Source: Tenrec ecaudatus (Eukaryota > Chordata > Mammalia > Afrosoricida > Tenrecidae). Taken from it: DNA of 64,000 nt. The notes under the pieces are model-generated. The model worked only from the letters and a program-made list of their open reading frames with translations, was not told the DNA's origin and ran no database searches. Position numbers and translations under genes: made by a program. Location: NCBI RefSeq assembly GCF_050624435.1, contig NC_134543.1:125207475-125271474 (forward strand), in the 5' to 3' direction. Shown piece after piece: positions 48,248 to 58,965 of this stretch (position 1 is the first letter of the stretch; every line of letters begins with the position of its first letter).

Positions 48248-48971
48248 CAGGGGCGTCAAACGCAATTAAAACACGGGCCATTTGGTGCAACAGGCAAGAT
48301 TCATGCAGGCCACATCACGTTTACAAATTTTGTTAAACTTATGTTTTGAAGTGAGGGTTCAGGAACATGGATAGTATACTTAAAACACTATATAATTGTT
48401 TTTTTAAACATTTATTTAATGTATTTATAAAACTAGTATTACTCTTTTTTACCCAAAACTTGCCAGCACTTTCCTCCTACTAGTTTTCACTTCCCTCTTA
48501 TGTTGTGACCGGAAAATATAACAAAGTAACTAATAAAAACCACAAAATGTTGGACAGCTGACAAATGGGATGCACAATCGTAATGGCTTCCCTTTAAAAA
48601 TGTGAACGAGCGCTGCCGTGAGGAATGATTCTTAATAGCACAGCCCAGAGTGCTCTTTTTAACCTTTTTGCTCTTGGGATCTGTTGACATTACGTGACAC
48701 TGAGAGTGGCAGACATAGCGCTTCCAAACGTTGCCAAAACTGAGCCAGCGCATTTATGCACGCCCACAGGCCCCCAGGAAAGGCACTGGGCCACGTTATA
48801 CTCGTCTTGAGTGGTTAAAGGGTTAACAAGAGAATTGTGTGTGTGGTATTGCCTCCATCTCCCCTAAGCACTATTTTCTTCATAACAATTTTTTCTATTT
48901 TCATTTTGTTTCAGAGCATTGTGGGCCACAAAAAATTACCTCAGGGGGCGGCCGCCAGTTTGACACCCCTG
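48248..48971. mobile_element. 724-bp non-autonomous hAT element
   Basis: Terminal inverted repeats caggggcgtcaaac and gtttgacacccctg, flanked by tcccacac (48240-48247) and tcctacac (48972-48979), an 8-bp duplication with one mismatch. It differs from the SPIN and 55.5-kb families. The interior holds no recognisable transposase. Confidence 0.88.
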
Positions 48972-49261
48972 TCCTACACTATAACCCGCCCCCCCAAGTT
49001 TTAATTGCCAAGAGAACACTGAGTATTTTTTTTTCTGAAAAGGAGGAAGTAGACAAGGAAGTTTGAGAACTGATGGTGTAGTAAGTATTAGGAGGGTGTT
49101 AAAGCTCGGGGGTGGTCTTTGGTATATAGAAAGGACGTTCTATTCCGTGCAGTTGCAGCTGTCTTTTGTTATTTGAACTCCTCCTTGTCTCAGGAATACA
49201 ACCTGAAAACACTTGAGTGTAAATAGGTCCTTCCAGGACAGAACCTCCAGGTCTTCAGCTT

Positions 49262-49422
49262 TTCTCTGTGTGGCTTGGACCCCATAGGACAGTGCAGAAT
49301 TGCCCAGGGGGTTTCCAAAGCTGGAGATGTTTAAGGAGCTGTCTCTGACACATCTTGTGATAATGGCTGGCCTTTCCATCCATCACCAGACAAGTGCTTT
49401 AAGCACTGCACCGTCAGAGCTC
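49262..49422 (-). mobile_element. AfroSINE, antisense, diverged
   Basis: 'aggacagtgcagaattgccc', 'agggggtttccaaagctgga', 'ctttaagcactgcaccgtca'. Confidence 0.7.
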
Positions 49423-49944
49423 TTTGCCTTCCAGGAATAGTAGGGGGATCACTTGGGTATCTTCCCTCTGTCTCTGTATCTCTTCCGTTGTCCTAAAGCA
49501 TTTGGGGCTTCCAAACAAAGATAAGAGGGATGGCTGCCCCCTGCCCCATATGTTATAGTTTCTATCTTCTGGAGAATGGCCCTTGCTCAGGAGAGAATCA
49601 CAATTGTTTATTCACTCCTGCTCACTTGTGGAGCGTGATGCCGAGGTATAAACAGGGCCAGGCCAGAGGGAAGTTCTACAGACACACAGCTGCAGGAGAA
49701 GGAGGTGGAGGGAACTTGGGTATGGCCAGCATCCAGTCTTGAGATGCCCAAGGCCTCAGAGGAAAGGCACTGGAATCCAACTAGAAGGTTCTTAACAGTC
49801 TTGGTTTGAGGAACTATAATGTGAAAGAATATGAAACCCTCTTCATTTATGAGAGTAAATGACCCTCCTATGGTCAAGTGTAGCATTACTGCTAGACATA
49901 ATTTTGCATGGCTTCCTGTTCCTTGATAACACTTTGAAGACTGT

Positions 49945-51060
49945 TATTTGCTGTTGAGTCAGTTCTAATGCGCAACAGAAGGGAACACTGCTAAGGTGCT
50001 ATGCTGTCGTCGCATTCGTTGCTGTGTTGGAGCCCATCGTGGCAGCCACTGTGTCCTTCCATCTCCTTGAAGGTCCTCCGCTTTTGGCCGACCCCCCACC
50101 ATGCGTGATCTCCTCCCGCACGGGCCCCGCCCAATGATAACGTGTAATGAGAGTTCATTACCTTCACTTCTCAAGGACGCTTCCTTGGTACTTTTTCCCA
50201 AACAGGCTGTTCTGGCAGTTCAGGGAATATTCGTCACCAAAATTATAATTCAAACACACCAGTTTTCGACATTGTCCAGCTTATGCATGCATATGAGACT
50301 ATTAAAAATACCATGATGTGGGTCAGACACACCTTTGTCTTAAGAGAAACATCTTTACTTTTTGACACTTTTGCAATAGATTTGCTTTGTGTGATATATC
50401 TTTTGATTTCTTTTTTAAAAATTAATTTATTTTTATCATTTGATTTCTTGACTGCTGGTCTTGTGATCACTGATTACAGGTCTAAGTAAAAGAAATTTTT
50501 GGCCAGGGGCTTAAGTGGAGAGCAAATGTTTTGAGAATGATGACAATGAATGTCCAAATGTGCTTTACACAATTAATGTATGTATGGACTGTGATAAGAG
50601 TTATATGAGCCCTTAATTAAAAAAAATAATAAAGGTGAAAAAATCTTTGACAACTTCAACCTCTTAATAATGTCCATTCATTTATGAGTACTTTTGTTTG
50701 CTTTCCATTAAGGGGTGATCCATACTGATGGCTGTAGTCTTTACATCAGTAAGTGCTTTAAATCCTTTGCTTTCAGCAAGCAAGATCGTGTTATCTGCAT
50801 ATCGTAGGTTGTTAATGAGCCTTCCTCCAATCTTGATGCCATGAACTTCTTATAATCTGGCGTCTGGAATTATTTGCTAAATTTCAGATGTAATAAATAT
50901 AGTGAAGGAATGCAATATGGACACGTACCTTTCCTCACTTTAAGCCACGCAGTGTGTCCTTTCTCTGAATGACTGTCTCGTGGTCGCTGTACAGGCAGGT
51001 TCCACATGCGCACACATAAGTATTCCGGAATTGATTCCATCTAACACTTCACACATAACC
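49945..51060 (-). mobile_element. RTE-type LINE, antisense, interrupted by L1
   Basis: 'ttggagcccatcgtggcagc', 'catgcatatgagactattaa', 'gatttcttgactgctggtct', then after an L1 'ctttgacaacttcaacctct', 'cagcaagcaagatcgtgtta', 'cataagtattccggaattga'. About 950 bp of RTE reaching into the reverse-transcriptase region; heavily mutated. Confidence 0.83.
50505..50635 (+). mobile_element. L1 3' end nested in the RTE
   Basis: 'ggggcttaagtggagagcaa', 'gtatggactgtgataagagt', 'tatatgagcccttaatt' plus A-rich tail. Flanks 'aagtaaaagaaattttt' and 'aaggtgaaaaaatcttt' look like a decayed duplication. Confidence 0.82.
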
Positions 51061-51239
51061 CTGAACAAATGTACCATCTCTTGCTCTCCCTGTCACTTTA
51101 GTACCTCACCTACATCATTCAATATGGGCATTTCTTAATTAAATGTGGTTCCAAGAGGAGTAACTTCCTGGGGACTAGAGCCGTGAGCACAGTGCACAAA
51201 AAGAAAATCTCAAAATAAACTCTGTGATCATTTACTAGT

Positions 51240-51487
51240 TTAAGGAAACAAAACCTTGCAATTTATTAAGAAACAAATGCAGTTACAAATGTGCTCATAG
51301 GTCTGTATCAAGAGGACCCACGTAGTAACTGAAAACAGCTGGCTTTGTACAAGATACGCAAACACAAGCAGCGCCTCTAGCCCAGCACTGGCCCTCAGAA
51401 GCCAAAAGTGTGCTCGCCACTGCAGGCCACATATAAGAATCCATCTTCATTTTTTGTTTCTTCTCATCAACTTGCTCCGTAGCTAGG
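51240..51487 (-). other. Candidate antisense terminal exon (speculative)
   Basis: On the minus strand a pyrimidine tract 'ttctttcttttttcattcag'-like (actual end TTCAAG at 51493-51488) precedes an open stretch of about 65 codons starting SLATEQVDEKKQK. It stops at GACCTATGA and is followed about 30 bp later by AATAAA (51262-51267). This is the grammar of a last exon, antisense in USP3 intron 1. I do not recognise the peptide. It could also be an old retrocopy fragment or chance. Confidence 0.2.
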
Positions 51488-51911
51488 CTTGAATGAAAAA
51501 AGAAAGAAAAACAACATTGAGAATTGGGATTGATTACTGGTTCTAGGATGTTAGGAGAAAGAAGAAAGATAAATTGAGTCACCAGGCATCAGTACATAGA
51601 AGTATAACCAAAATCTCCATCTTTCTGGCCCCAAGACAGGCCTTCACAAAAACTCTCTAATGTGGCCAGTGGGACATAGAGTGCCCACCTATTTTCTTCC
51701 TCTGGTTTAGTAGCAAATATATTAATATATTAATTTTAAGACCAAGGGTCCAAAACCTTTAAGAGAAGACATCGATTTCTCACCAGTTCTGCATGTATAG
51801 GCTTATCAGGTTACTACACAAAACTTTTGTTACTTCTTTGTAGGAAAGCTGTTTTGAAATTATTGTTGAAAATTAAGTTGCGTCCATGTGTGTGAAGAAA
51901 CGGGGCATTTT

Positions 51912-52146
51912 TAAAAAACATTTTATTAGGGACTCATACAACTCTTATCACAATCCATATAGACATCAATTGTATAAAGCACATCTATACATTCTTTGCC
52001 CTACTCACTCTCAAAGCATTTGCTCTCTACTTAAGCCCTTTGCATCAAGTCCTCTTTTTTCCCCTCTCTCATTAGCCCTTGATAATTTATAAATTATTAT
52101 TTTGTCATCTCTTATCCCGTCCGTCGTCTCCCCTCACCCCCTTTTC
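51912..52146 (-). mobile_element. L1 3' end, 235 bp, with target duplication
   Basis: Flanked by aaacggggcatttt (51898-51911) and aaacagggcatttt (52147-52160). Reads 'cattttattagggactcata' and 'ctctacttaagccctttgca'. Confidence 0.92.
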
Positions 52147-52160
52147 AAACAGGGCATTTT

Positions 52161-53506
52161 CACTTTGCCTTCAGAATTTTTTGTTTGATTTGTTTGCTTA
52201 CCACTCTTTCTGTTTAGAAAGGATTTCCAGTGGCTTCCTCAAAGTATTTCACAGAAATATTTTAATTGTTTGACTAAACTCCCATCCTGACCCTCCACCA
52301 TAAAACTCACATTTGCATACAGAGCATTCTCCAGTAGCAGAAGCTAATGCTGTGGAAGTGAGAGAGACCTTTTCCTGATGAGTTATGTATAGTGGATTTG
52401 GTTCCAGATTTATGAGTTTAACATATTTGAAAGCCTGAATCGTGTTAAACATACCTTAGCAAATTAATGTTTTTCATAATGGAAATGCATGCTTTTAAAT
52501 TTACAAACTGTGTGGGCCTTTATGTTGTCAGTGAGTTCCCTCCTTCCTTTATCTTTTTCTTTTGTAACAGAAGAGCCTGTTGTGATAAGGCAAGCAAGTA
52601 GGGACAGATTTGGGGAGAGCTTGGTGTCCTAGGAGAAACTAGAACCTAATCTGTACAAATGTTGATCCCCTACTACGTGCCGGGCAGTGCAGTTATGGGA
52701 GTACTGAGGGTTTGGCTGTGCCGCGCTGCTCCTCAAGGGATCCACTGGGGAGTCACTTGGAAAACGGCTTCCCCCAAAATTCCATGTTCTTTGTTCTCCT
52801 GTTCTTGGTCCAGTGTGGATAGCTGCCTGGTAGAACATAATTATGTCCCTCTCCTTTGGAAAATCATTATATAGACTTGATTTTGATTTTTATAAATCAA
52901 ATGAGTAAACAGCAAGTGAAATTGAGATCAGTACTTCTAAAGTTTTGGTAATCCTTTCTTGCCTACCCACCCTCATGACACTTAAAACTGATAGAATTCT
53001 GACCTGGTTGTACTCTCAGCAACAGCTATGTGCAGTTCTCCTAATTAGGATTGTATGTTGTGACACTGAGACTTAATTTCAGCAAGCTGAGCTTAGTCTT
53101 CGCAGTTGCACCTGTGGGTTATATGATCTGCGTGGCAAAGATACCTGATTGTAAAAAAGGACCCACACAAAATATTTCAATGGGGAAATAGACTTGTTAA
53201 CTTGACAGACTGTGATGAAAGGAGAAGACGTGGGGGTGTGTTGGACTTGCGGTGGAACTGTGTGAGTATGGAGTCTTCAACAAAGGGCACAGCCACTGGG
53301 GACGGGGGTTTGGGCTCTTCTCACGACAGCTTTCAGCAGGCAGCCATTTTGTGTAATTGCACTCACAAAGCAGGGGTTGAGATTTCTGTACACCTAAGCA
53401 GCCATGGCTTTTCAACTCGATCACGGGATATGAGATTACAGATTAGGGGAGACATTGGGAAATAATATGAAACAATTGGTATATTGTGTATTTTTCTTTT
53501 TATTAG
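52161..53506. other. USP3: Last part of intron 1, nothing recognised
   Basis: No repeat or exon recognised between the L1 at 51912-52146 and USP3 exon 2. Confidence 0.4.
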
Positions 53507-53567
53507 TGTGCCGGTCGAACAAAAGTCCCTGGGTCTGTTTGACTTGTTCAAGTGTCCACTGTGGAAG
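53507..53567 (+). CDS. USP3: USP3 coding exon 2
   Basis: A 61-base internal exon preceded by a T-rich tract and TATTAG, and followed by GTAGGT. Spliced to exon 1 it completes V31 and reads CRSNKSPWVCLTCSSVHCG, then supplies two bases of an arginine codon. This is the central part of the UBP-type zinc finger: Cys32 pairs with Cys29, Cys41 and Cys44 form a CxxC, and Cys49 starts the typical CGRY motif. The frame is preserved on both sides (phase 1 in, phase 2 out). It lies 35 kb downstream of exon 1, and nothing else between them was recognised as a USP3 exon. Confidence 0.97.
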
Positions 53568-53884
53568 GTAGGTGACATATTTATTCACTACTTGTTTGCT
53601 CTTTCCCTCTCTTTTGTTAATTTACTTTTAGGCTTTATGCCAAAGTGTTTATTGGTTTGCATTTACTTGTTACCATTGCCTAATCATAGTGTGTAATTCT
53701 GTATGAGGCTTCCCTCTTCCTGTAGAATCTCTTTGTTTTGTGATACACCTGGGCAAATGCTAAGAGAAAACTCCTTCATGTTAGCTTAGATGAAGAACTA
53801 CATTAATGATAAAGATAATCTAGTAATTTTGGACTGGAAAATGAAATGATAACTTGGAAATCTTGAAAGTTTATTTTATGCTAC

Positions 53885-54060
53885 TTGTAAAACAAGCCTT
53901 TTATTAGGGAAAAATCTTACACACAGAAGCCGAGCATTGCTATAATTAAACCTTGTGCTCTCATCACCCAGCATCACCAATTACCAGCACATGACCTTTC
54001 TTGCCTCACTCATTACCCCATCCCTGCCGTACTGGCTTATTTTGAAATTAATCCCAGGCA
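53885..54060 (-). mobile_element. Old L1 3' end, antisense
   Basis: 'ttttattagggaaaaatctt', 'catcacccagcatcaccaat', 'ttgaaattaatcccaggcat' resemble ancient L1 tails. Confidence 0.5.
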
Positions 54061-55515
54061 TATCATCTTCATGGGCGGGGAGTGGAGGGGGGAGGTACCT
54101 AAAATATTTACAGAGAAAGGAATTCCCTTTGTAAAAGGGTCTTGCCATGGAGTTCATTATTCCTGTCTAACATGTACCAAATGTTTCCTTGTTCCACTAA
54201 AACATGTTGCTTCCTATTCACTGACCCCTCTTCCCAGTCCAGCTGAGCGCTCCTTACCAATGCTCGGCTTCTGGATGTTACTCAAATGCTTTAATAGCCC
54301 GTCTCTTCTGAGACGACCTGGAAGAGAGGTCAGACTTTGTGGTTTTTAGCCTGGTAGTAGCACATGTATTTCAACTACTCATCTTGCTTAGAAACACCCT
54401 TTGAATTTACTTCAGAAATGACTAGCTTAGCAGCTAGCAGATGGGAATCATACTTGGTCAGACAGGTTGAAATCGATAGTGCATTTATTTGGAACACTTC
54501 CCAATTGTTATTTTTAAACCTTCATTTCATGAAAAAAGTATCTTTGTTCTGTTGACTTTAGATTTTCTCACATTTTTGGTCCTAGATTAAGAGTTTTTTT
54601 CCATGTACACTTCAGTGTACCTTTGGAAAATGTTAACTACCTATCTTCATGGTGGCTGTTGTGGTTTTGAAATCTCTAGGATTTGGAGAACCTGAAAATA
54701 CTTTGTACAGATAACATTTTTTTTAAAGAAGAAGAAAAGTAGAAACACTTAAAACCTACATGTGAAATAAAATGATTAAAAAAAACCCTATACTTGAAGA
54801 GACAGATTCCTCTCCTACATTTTGATAGGTGAGCATTACAATGCAATAAAATGGATCTGGCTCTTTTCTCTAGTGTCTCAGTACTCTGCAACCCACATCT
54901 TGAAGGTCCCATGCCAATGAAAAGACCTGGTCAGCTATAAAAAAATTAGAGAGACCAATTTTCTTAATAGCAAACACACAATTCCATGTTTTGGAAAAAT
55001 AAATTGGAATAATTCTACATAGTATGGTGGGCTTTTTCCAATTACAAGCAGTTTTAAATTTGGAAATTCAACATAGTTTCTGAGATGGGTTAAATAGATT
55101 AAACAGATACTGAGTGTAGCATGAATTTGGACCTCCATTTTTCAAAATGGATTGGTTAATTTCCCAGCAACACGTATGCCTATGGTTGGAGTGCCAAGCG
55201 CACTGATTTCTCCATGATTTTGAAACCACTTGTCTGAAGAGTCGTACCAGCAGAACGCCGGAATCCTCTTAGGTTTAAAATTAGGACAGGTGTGCATGAG
55301 GGTTGTGTCCTTTCACGTACTTATGTATTCAGTTGGTATGCAGAGCAGATAATCCCAGAAGCTGGACTAGGTAAAATAACTCAGTATCAGGATTGGAAAA
55401 AGGCTTAATAACAACCTGTCGTGTGCAGATGACACAACCTTGCACACTGCAAGTGAGGAGGCCTCAGTGTGGGTTACACAGTGTGAAGAAGAAAAAAGCT
55501 CACAATTGTAATGGG

Positions 55516-56170
55516 TAGGCTGGCTTGTCTAGAGCAGGGGTCCTCAAACTACGGCCCACAGGCCCAGGGCATTTATCTAGCCCGCAGGTGATTTTGCCTG
55601 TTTTGGTTTTTGACATCAAAATAAGATATGTGCAGTATGCATAGGAATTTGTTCATAGTTTTTTTTTTTAAAAAACTATAGTCCGGCCCTCCAACAGTCT
55701 GAGGGACAGTGAACTGGCCCCCTGTTTAAAAAGTTTGAGGACACTTGGTCTAGAGAAACAAACTCAGTTATACTCATTTGGGTATAAGAAAGAACTTTAT
55801 ATCAAGAAGTAATTATATATCAAGAAGGCATCCCAGCTCAGTCCAACTCAAGTCCAAAAGTCCAGAGCTAGTCCCTAAGTCCCTTTTCAGACTCACACAG
55901 CAGATAGGTGATGCAGAACGCAGGAAGGTTACAGGCTGGTGGGTGCAAAGTCACGTGGATCCAAGGCTGGTGGGAACTTGGCAGGGTGCCAAGCTTTTGA
56001 TGTTGGGCAGCCCACATGAGGCAGAGTCCCAGCAAGTAGGCAGGCAAAGTCACAGACAGAGAGATCCCCATTTTCTCCTTATAAGGAGAGCGCACCTCTA
56101 AGGAAGCATCATCAGACTGTGTGATCTGATGTGACCTGCACTATCCTAAACATTCAAGTTAACAGAAAAA
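55516..56170. repeat. Unidentified interspersed block nested in the RTE
   Basis: After the hAT it reads 'tctagagaaacaaactcagt', 'aagaactttatatcaagaag', 'gggcagcccacatgaggcag'. Removing it and the hAT rejoins the RTE near 'cacaattg' and 'gcggaccaataac', so it is an insertion. I recall similar 'ctagagaaacaaa' blocks in mammals but cannot name the family. Confidence 0.6.
55535..55747. mobile_element. 213-bp non-autonomous hAT element (OposCharlie1-like)
   Basis: Begins caggggtcctcaaactacgg and ends aaaagtttgaggacacttg, with inner 'tccggccctccaacagtctg'. It is flanked by a perfect 8-bp duplication GTCTAGAG (55527-55534 and 55748-55755). I recall this family from other mammals with recent hAT invasions; the OC1 name is tentative. 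Confidence 0.88.
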
Positions 56171-56888
56171 AGTCTCTCTCTTCAACGCGGACCAATAACA
56201 CCATCATAGTAAATGGAGAAAAGATTAACATTGTCAAGGATTTTATCCTACTTGGATCTACAATTAACGTTCATGGAAGCAGCAGTCAAGAGATCAGATG
56301 ACACTGGATAAATCTGGTGCGCAAGACCTTGAAAGGGCTAAGGTGTGCCTGGCTCAAGCTGTGGTATTTTCAGATGCCTCATATGCATGTAGAAGTTGGA
56401 CAGTGAATAAGGAAGACTGCAGAAGATTGATCTATTTGAATTAGGGTGCTGGCAAAGAATACTGACAGTACCAGAGGCGACCAGGACAAACAAACGTGCC
56501 ATGGAAGAAGTACAGCCAGAATGCTGCTTAGAAATGAGGATGGTAAGACTTCATGTTATCAGGAAAAGGACATCTTGCTTGGTAGATTGGTGGACAAGGA
56601 AAGACCCTCAATGAAATGGATTGACATAGTGGCTGCAACCATGGGCTCAGCCAGAACAATTGTGAGGATGGCACAAAGCTAGGCAATGTCTTACTCTGTT
56701 GCACCTAACAGCAGTAGCAACAATGGAAGAGAACTCTTAAATGGATGTTCTTTCAGCTAGGGGTAAACAGTTTACCAATACCATATGCACTTATGTATTT
56801 TTGTTGTCCTTCATGACATTACATCTAAGTTGTTATTTTTGAATTTTTAAGATGGTTGTTAGAAAGCTGTAGCTTTTATATATATATA

Positions 56889-58174
56889 CGAGGGATTACC
56901 CAAAAATAACCATAAAAGACCCCACTGGGCAGAGCTTTCCTAGTAAGCATTTTTCCCACTAGGCGAGCATTGCGCACCTCGCTCTGCGGTAGTGCACCCA
57001 GTGGCATCACCTGGGAAGGTTCTCGTCACAGTGAATGTTTTTCATAAAATCAGTTTTTTGTGATGGCTGATTTTAGAGAACAGCGTGTGGCTGGGAAGTT
57101 TTGTTTCCTGCTCAAGAAAAACACCACAGAAACTGTTGTGATGTTGAACACAGCATAGAAGGATAGCGCTATGGGAAAAACTCAAGTGTATGAGTGGTTT
57201 TCTTGTTTCAAAATAGGTGAAACGTCAATTGATGAGAAATATTGTTATGGATGTCTGTCAATTCCCTAAGGGATGAAAATGTTGACAAAACTTGTGCACT
57301 GTGCTCGAAGATCATTGACAGATCAGTGAACAGATAGAGTTATCTGGACTCTCTTGCCACTCAGTTCACCAAATTTTAATGGAAGATTTGGGAATGAGAA
57401 AGGGTCACTGCGAAGTTTGTGCCTCAAATTGTGACTGACCAGGGAAAAGAGTGTTGACTGAAACATGCCGTGCTTTGAAATAACAGCTCTGAGTGCCCAG
57501 GCTGTTCCCAAGGTCGTTACTGGTGATGAGACATGGTGCTGTTCTTACAACCCTGAAAGCAAACATCACTCAAGCCAGTGGAAGATGCCATCGTTACACC
57601 CCCACCCCCCTCCCCAAAGCCCATCAAATGAAATCAAAGATCAAGACGGTGCTCATTTGTCCTTTTGTTTTGAGGGGGATAGTGCATTTGGAGTTCATTC
57701 CACCAGGTCAGACTGTTAATCAGGCGTTCTATTTAGAGGTTCTGAAAAGATCGCATAAGTGTTCAAAAAGGCCTGCTTTGTGGCAGACGGGGGACTGGTT
57801 TTGCCACCATGACAATGCACCCGTTCACACCACCATCTCAGTGCGCCAAGTTTGGGCAAAAAACCCAGCATGCCTCTTGTCCCACTTACCTAATCTTGCA
57901 CCATGTGACTTCTTTTTGTTTCCAAAAATGAAGAGGGTCATGAAAGGACAGTGATTTGAGGACTTAGAAGAGGTGAAGAACAAAATGAGGGAGGTGCTGT
58001 CAGCCATCCAAACTGATGAGTTTGAGAAATGTTTGCAAGAATGGAATCGCAGATTTGACAAGTGTATGAAGTGTCATGGAGAGTACTTTAAAGATAATAA
58101 GGTTGTTTTGAAAAAAATTTTAAATACATAGCTTTGACAAACAATTCTGTTTTATTTGGGGGGTACCCCCTTCG
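56889..58174 (+). mobile_element. Mariner transposon, 1,286 bp, nearly full length
   Basis: Bounded by TA dinucleotides (56887-56888 and 58175-58176) with inverted termini cgagggattaccc and ggggtacccccttcg. Length is typical of Tc1/mariner elements. It carries a decayed transposase gene (listed separately) and is the longer relative of the deleted copy at 15969-16810. Confidence 0.92.
57063..58131 (+). pseudogene. Decayed mariner transposase
   Basis: The reading starts MADFREQRVAGKF (57063) with the helix-turn-helix region GKTQVYEWF, has an in-frame stop after about 33 codons, another after YGCLSIP, and frameshifts. Later pieces are VTGDETWCCSYNPESK (first catalytic Asp in GDET), FIPPGQTVNQ, HHDNAPVH (third catalytic Asp) and LAPCDFFLFPKMK, ending EWNRRFDKCMKCHGEYFK. 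The block expected to hold the second Asp is disturbed. The enzyme would cut and paste mariner DNA at TA sites, but this copy cannot encode a working protein. Confidence 0.92.
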
Positions 58175-58789
58175 TATAATGAGACACTTCCTTTGTGTTA
58201 TAAGCCAGATTGTCTAGTTATTATCTAAAATGGGATAAAGGAAGTATTTGTTGTTATGTTAGCCAACCTAAACAAACCGTTCTTTTCTGACTGATATTGG
58301 GCAGTAGCCACAGCATTGCTAATCTTACTCTCAGTCAGTAGTTATCATACTTACATTATCACTGACAGCTACTGTTATTAACTATTTAAATATGCAGTTC
58401 ACTTAGACACTGGAGTTGTGTGATAAACTGAACTATATGCACTATCTATCGTGGTGATGCCCCTTTTAATATTATTGTTCACTTTAGCTTTTTCTTTGGT
58501 TCTGAAAAGACTTCCATGAACATCGCTATCGTTTTTTATCATGTACAGTACTATAAATATTACTATAAATAAGTATAAAAAGTTGAGTTGATTAGATATT
58601 GAGTTTATATAATACCATGGAGTTTAGTTTTTAAGTTCAATATGGATGTTTTCTGATTTCTGCAATAAAGTGTTATGTTGCTTAATGTGCTTAAGGTCAC
58701 TCTCTAAGCAATAATGTTGCTTGGATCCTGAATCAATAGTTAGAAATAAAGGAGAACATTAATAAAAAATCACTGTCAACATATGCAAC

Positions 58790-58965
58790 CTTTAATTTTT
58801 ATCACCCGGTAGCCCATGAGATATAGGTACTTTTATCACCATTTTAAAGGGGGAAAATGAAGCACCGAGAGGTTAAGTAACTGTCCCAAACTCACATAGC
58901 CAGACATCGTCAAAGTTTACTTTTGAAGCCAGGCGGTCTACTTTTTGAGCGCAGACTCTTCTATT
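58790..58965 (-). mobile_element. MIR, antisense
   Basis: 'accgagaggttaagtaactg', 'tcccaaactcacatagccag', 'gaagccaggcggtctacttt' are a well-preserved antisense MIR. Confidence 0.8.

Larger units (their letters stand above)
18454..53506 (+). other. USP3: USP3 intron 1
   Basis: 35,053 bases from GTGAGT to TATTAG. It is filled with L1, AfroSINE, hAT, MIR and RTE copies and one processed pseudogene, all listed separately. No additional exon of USP3 was identified in it. Confidence 0.93.
55155..56735 (+). mobile_element. RTE-type LINE, sense, with two nested insertions
   Basis: The left part (55155-55515) encodes a decayed reverse-transcriptase segment: 'ggttgtgtcctttcacgtac' and 'gtgcagatgacacaacc', the latter at the YADD active site with Tyr replaced by Cys. 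The right part (56175-56735) is the 3' end ('ggatttatctacaattaac'-like region, 'catatgcatgtagaagttgg', 'tggattgacatagtggctgc', 'cacctaacagcagtagcaac'). Between them lie an unidentified block and a hAT. Non-functional. Confidence 0.83.

Noticed and set aside
57493..57954. 153-residue open frame as a host gene
   Set aside because: Its motifs (GQTVNQ, HHDNAPVH, CDFFLFPKMK) are mariner transposase and it lies inside the element.
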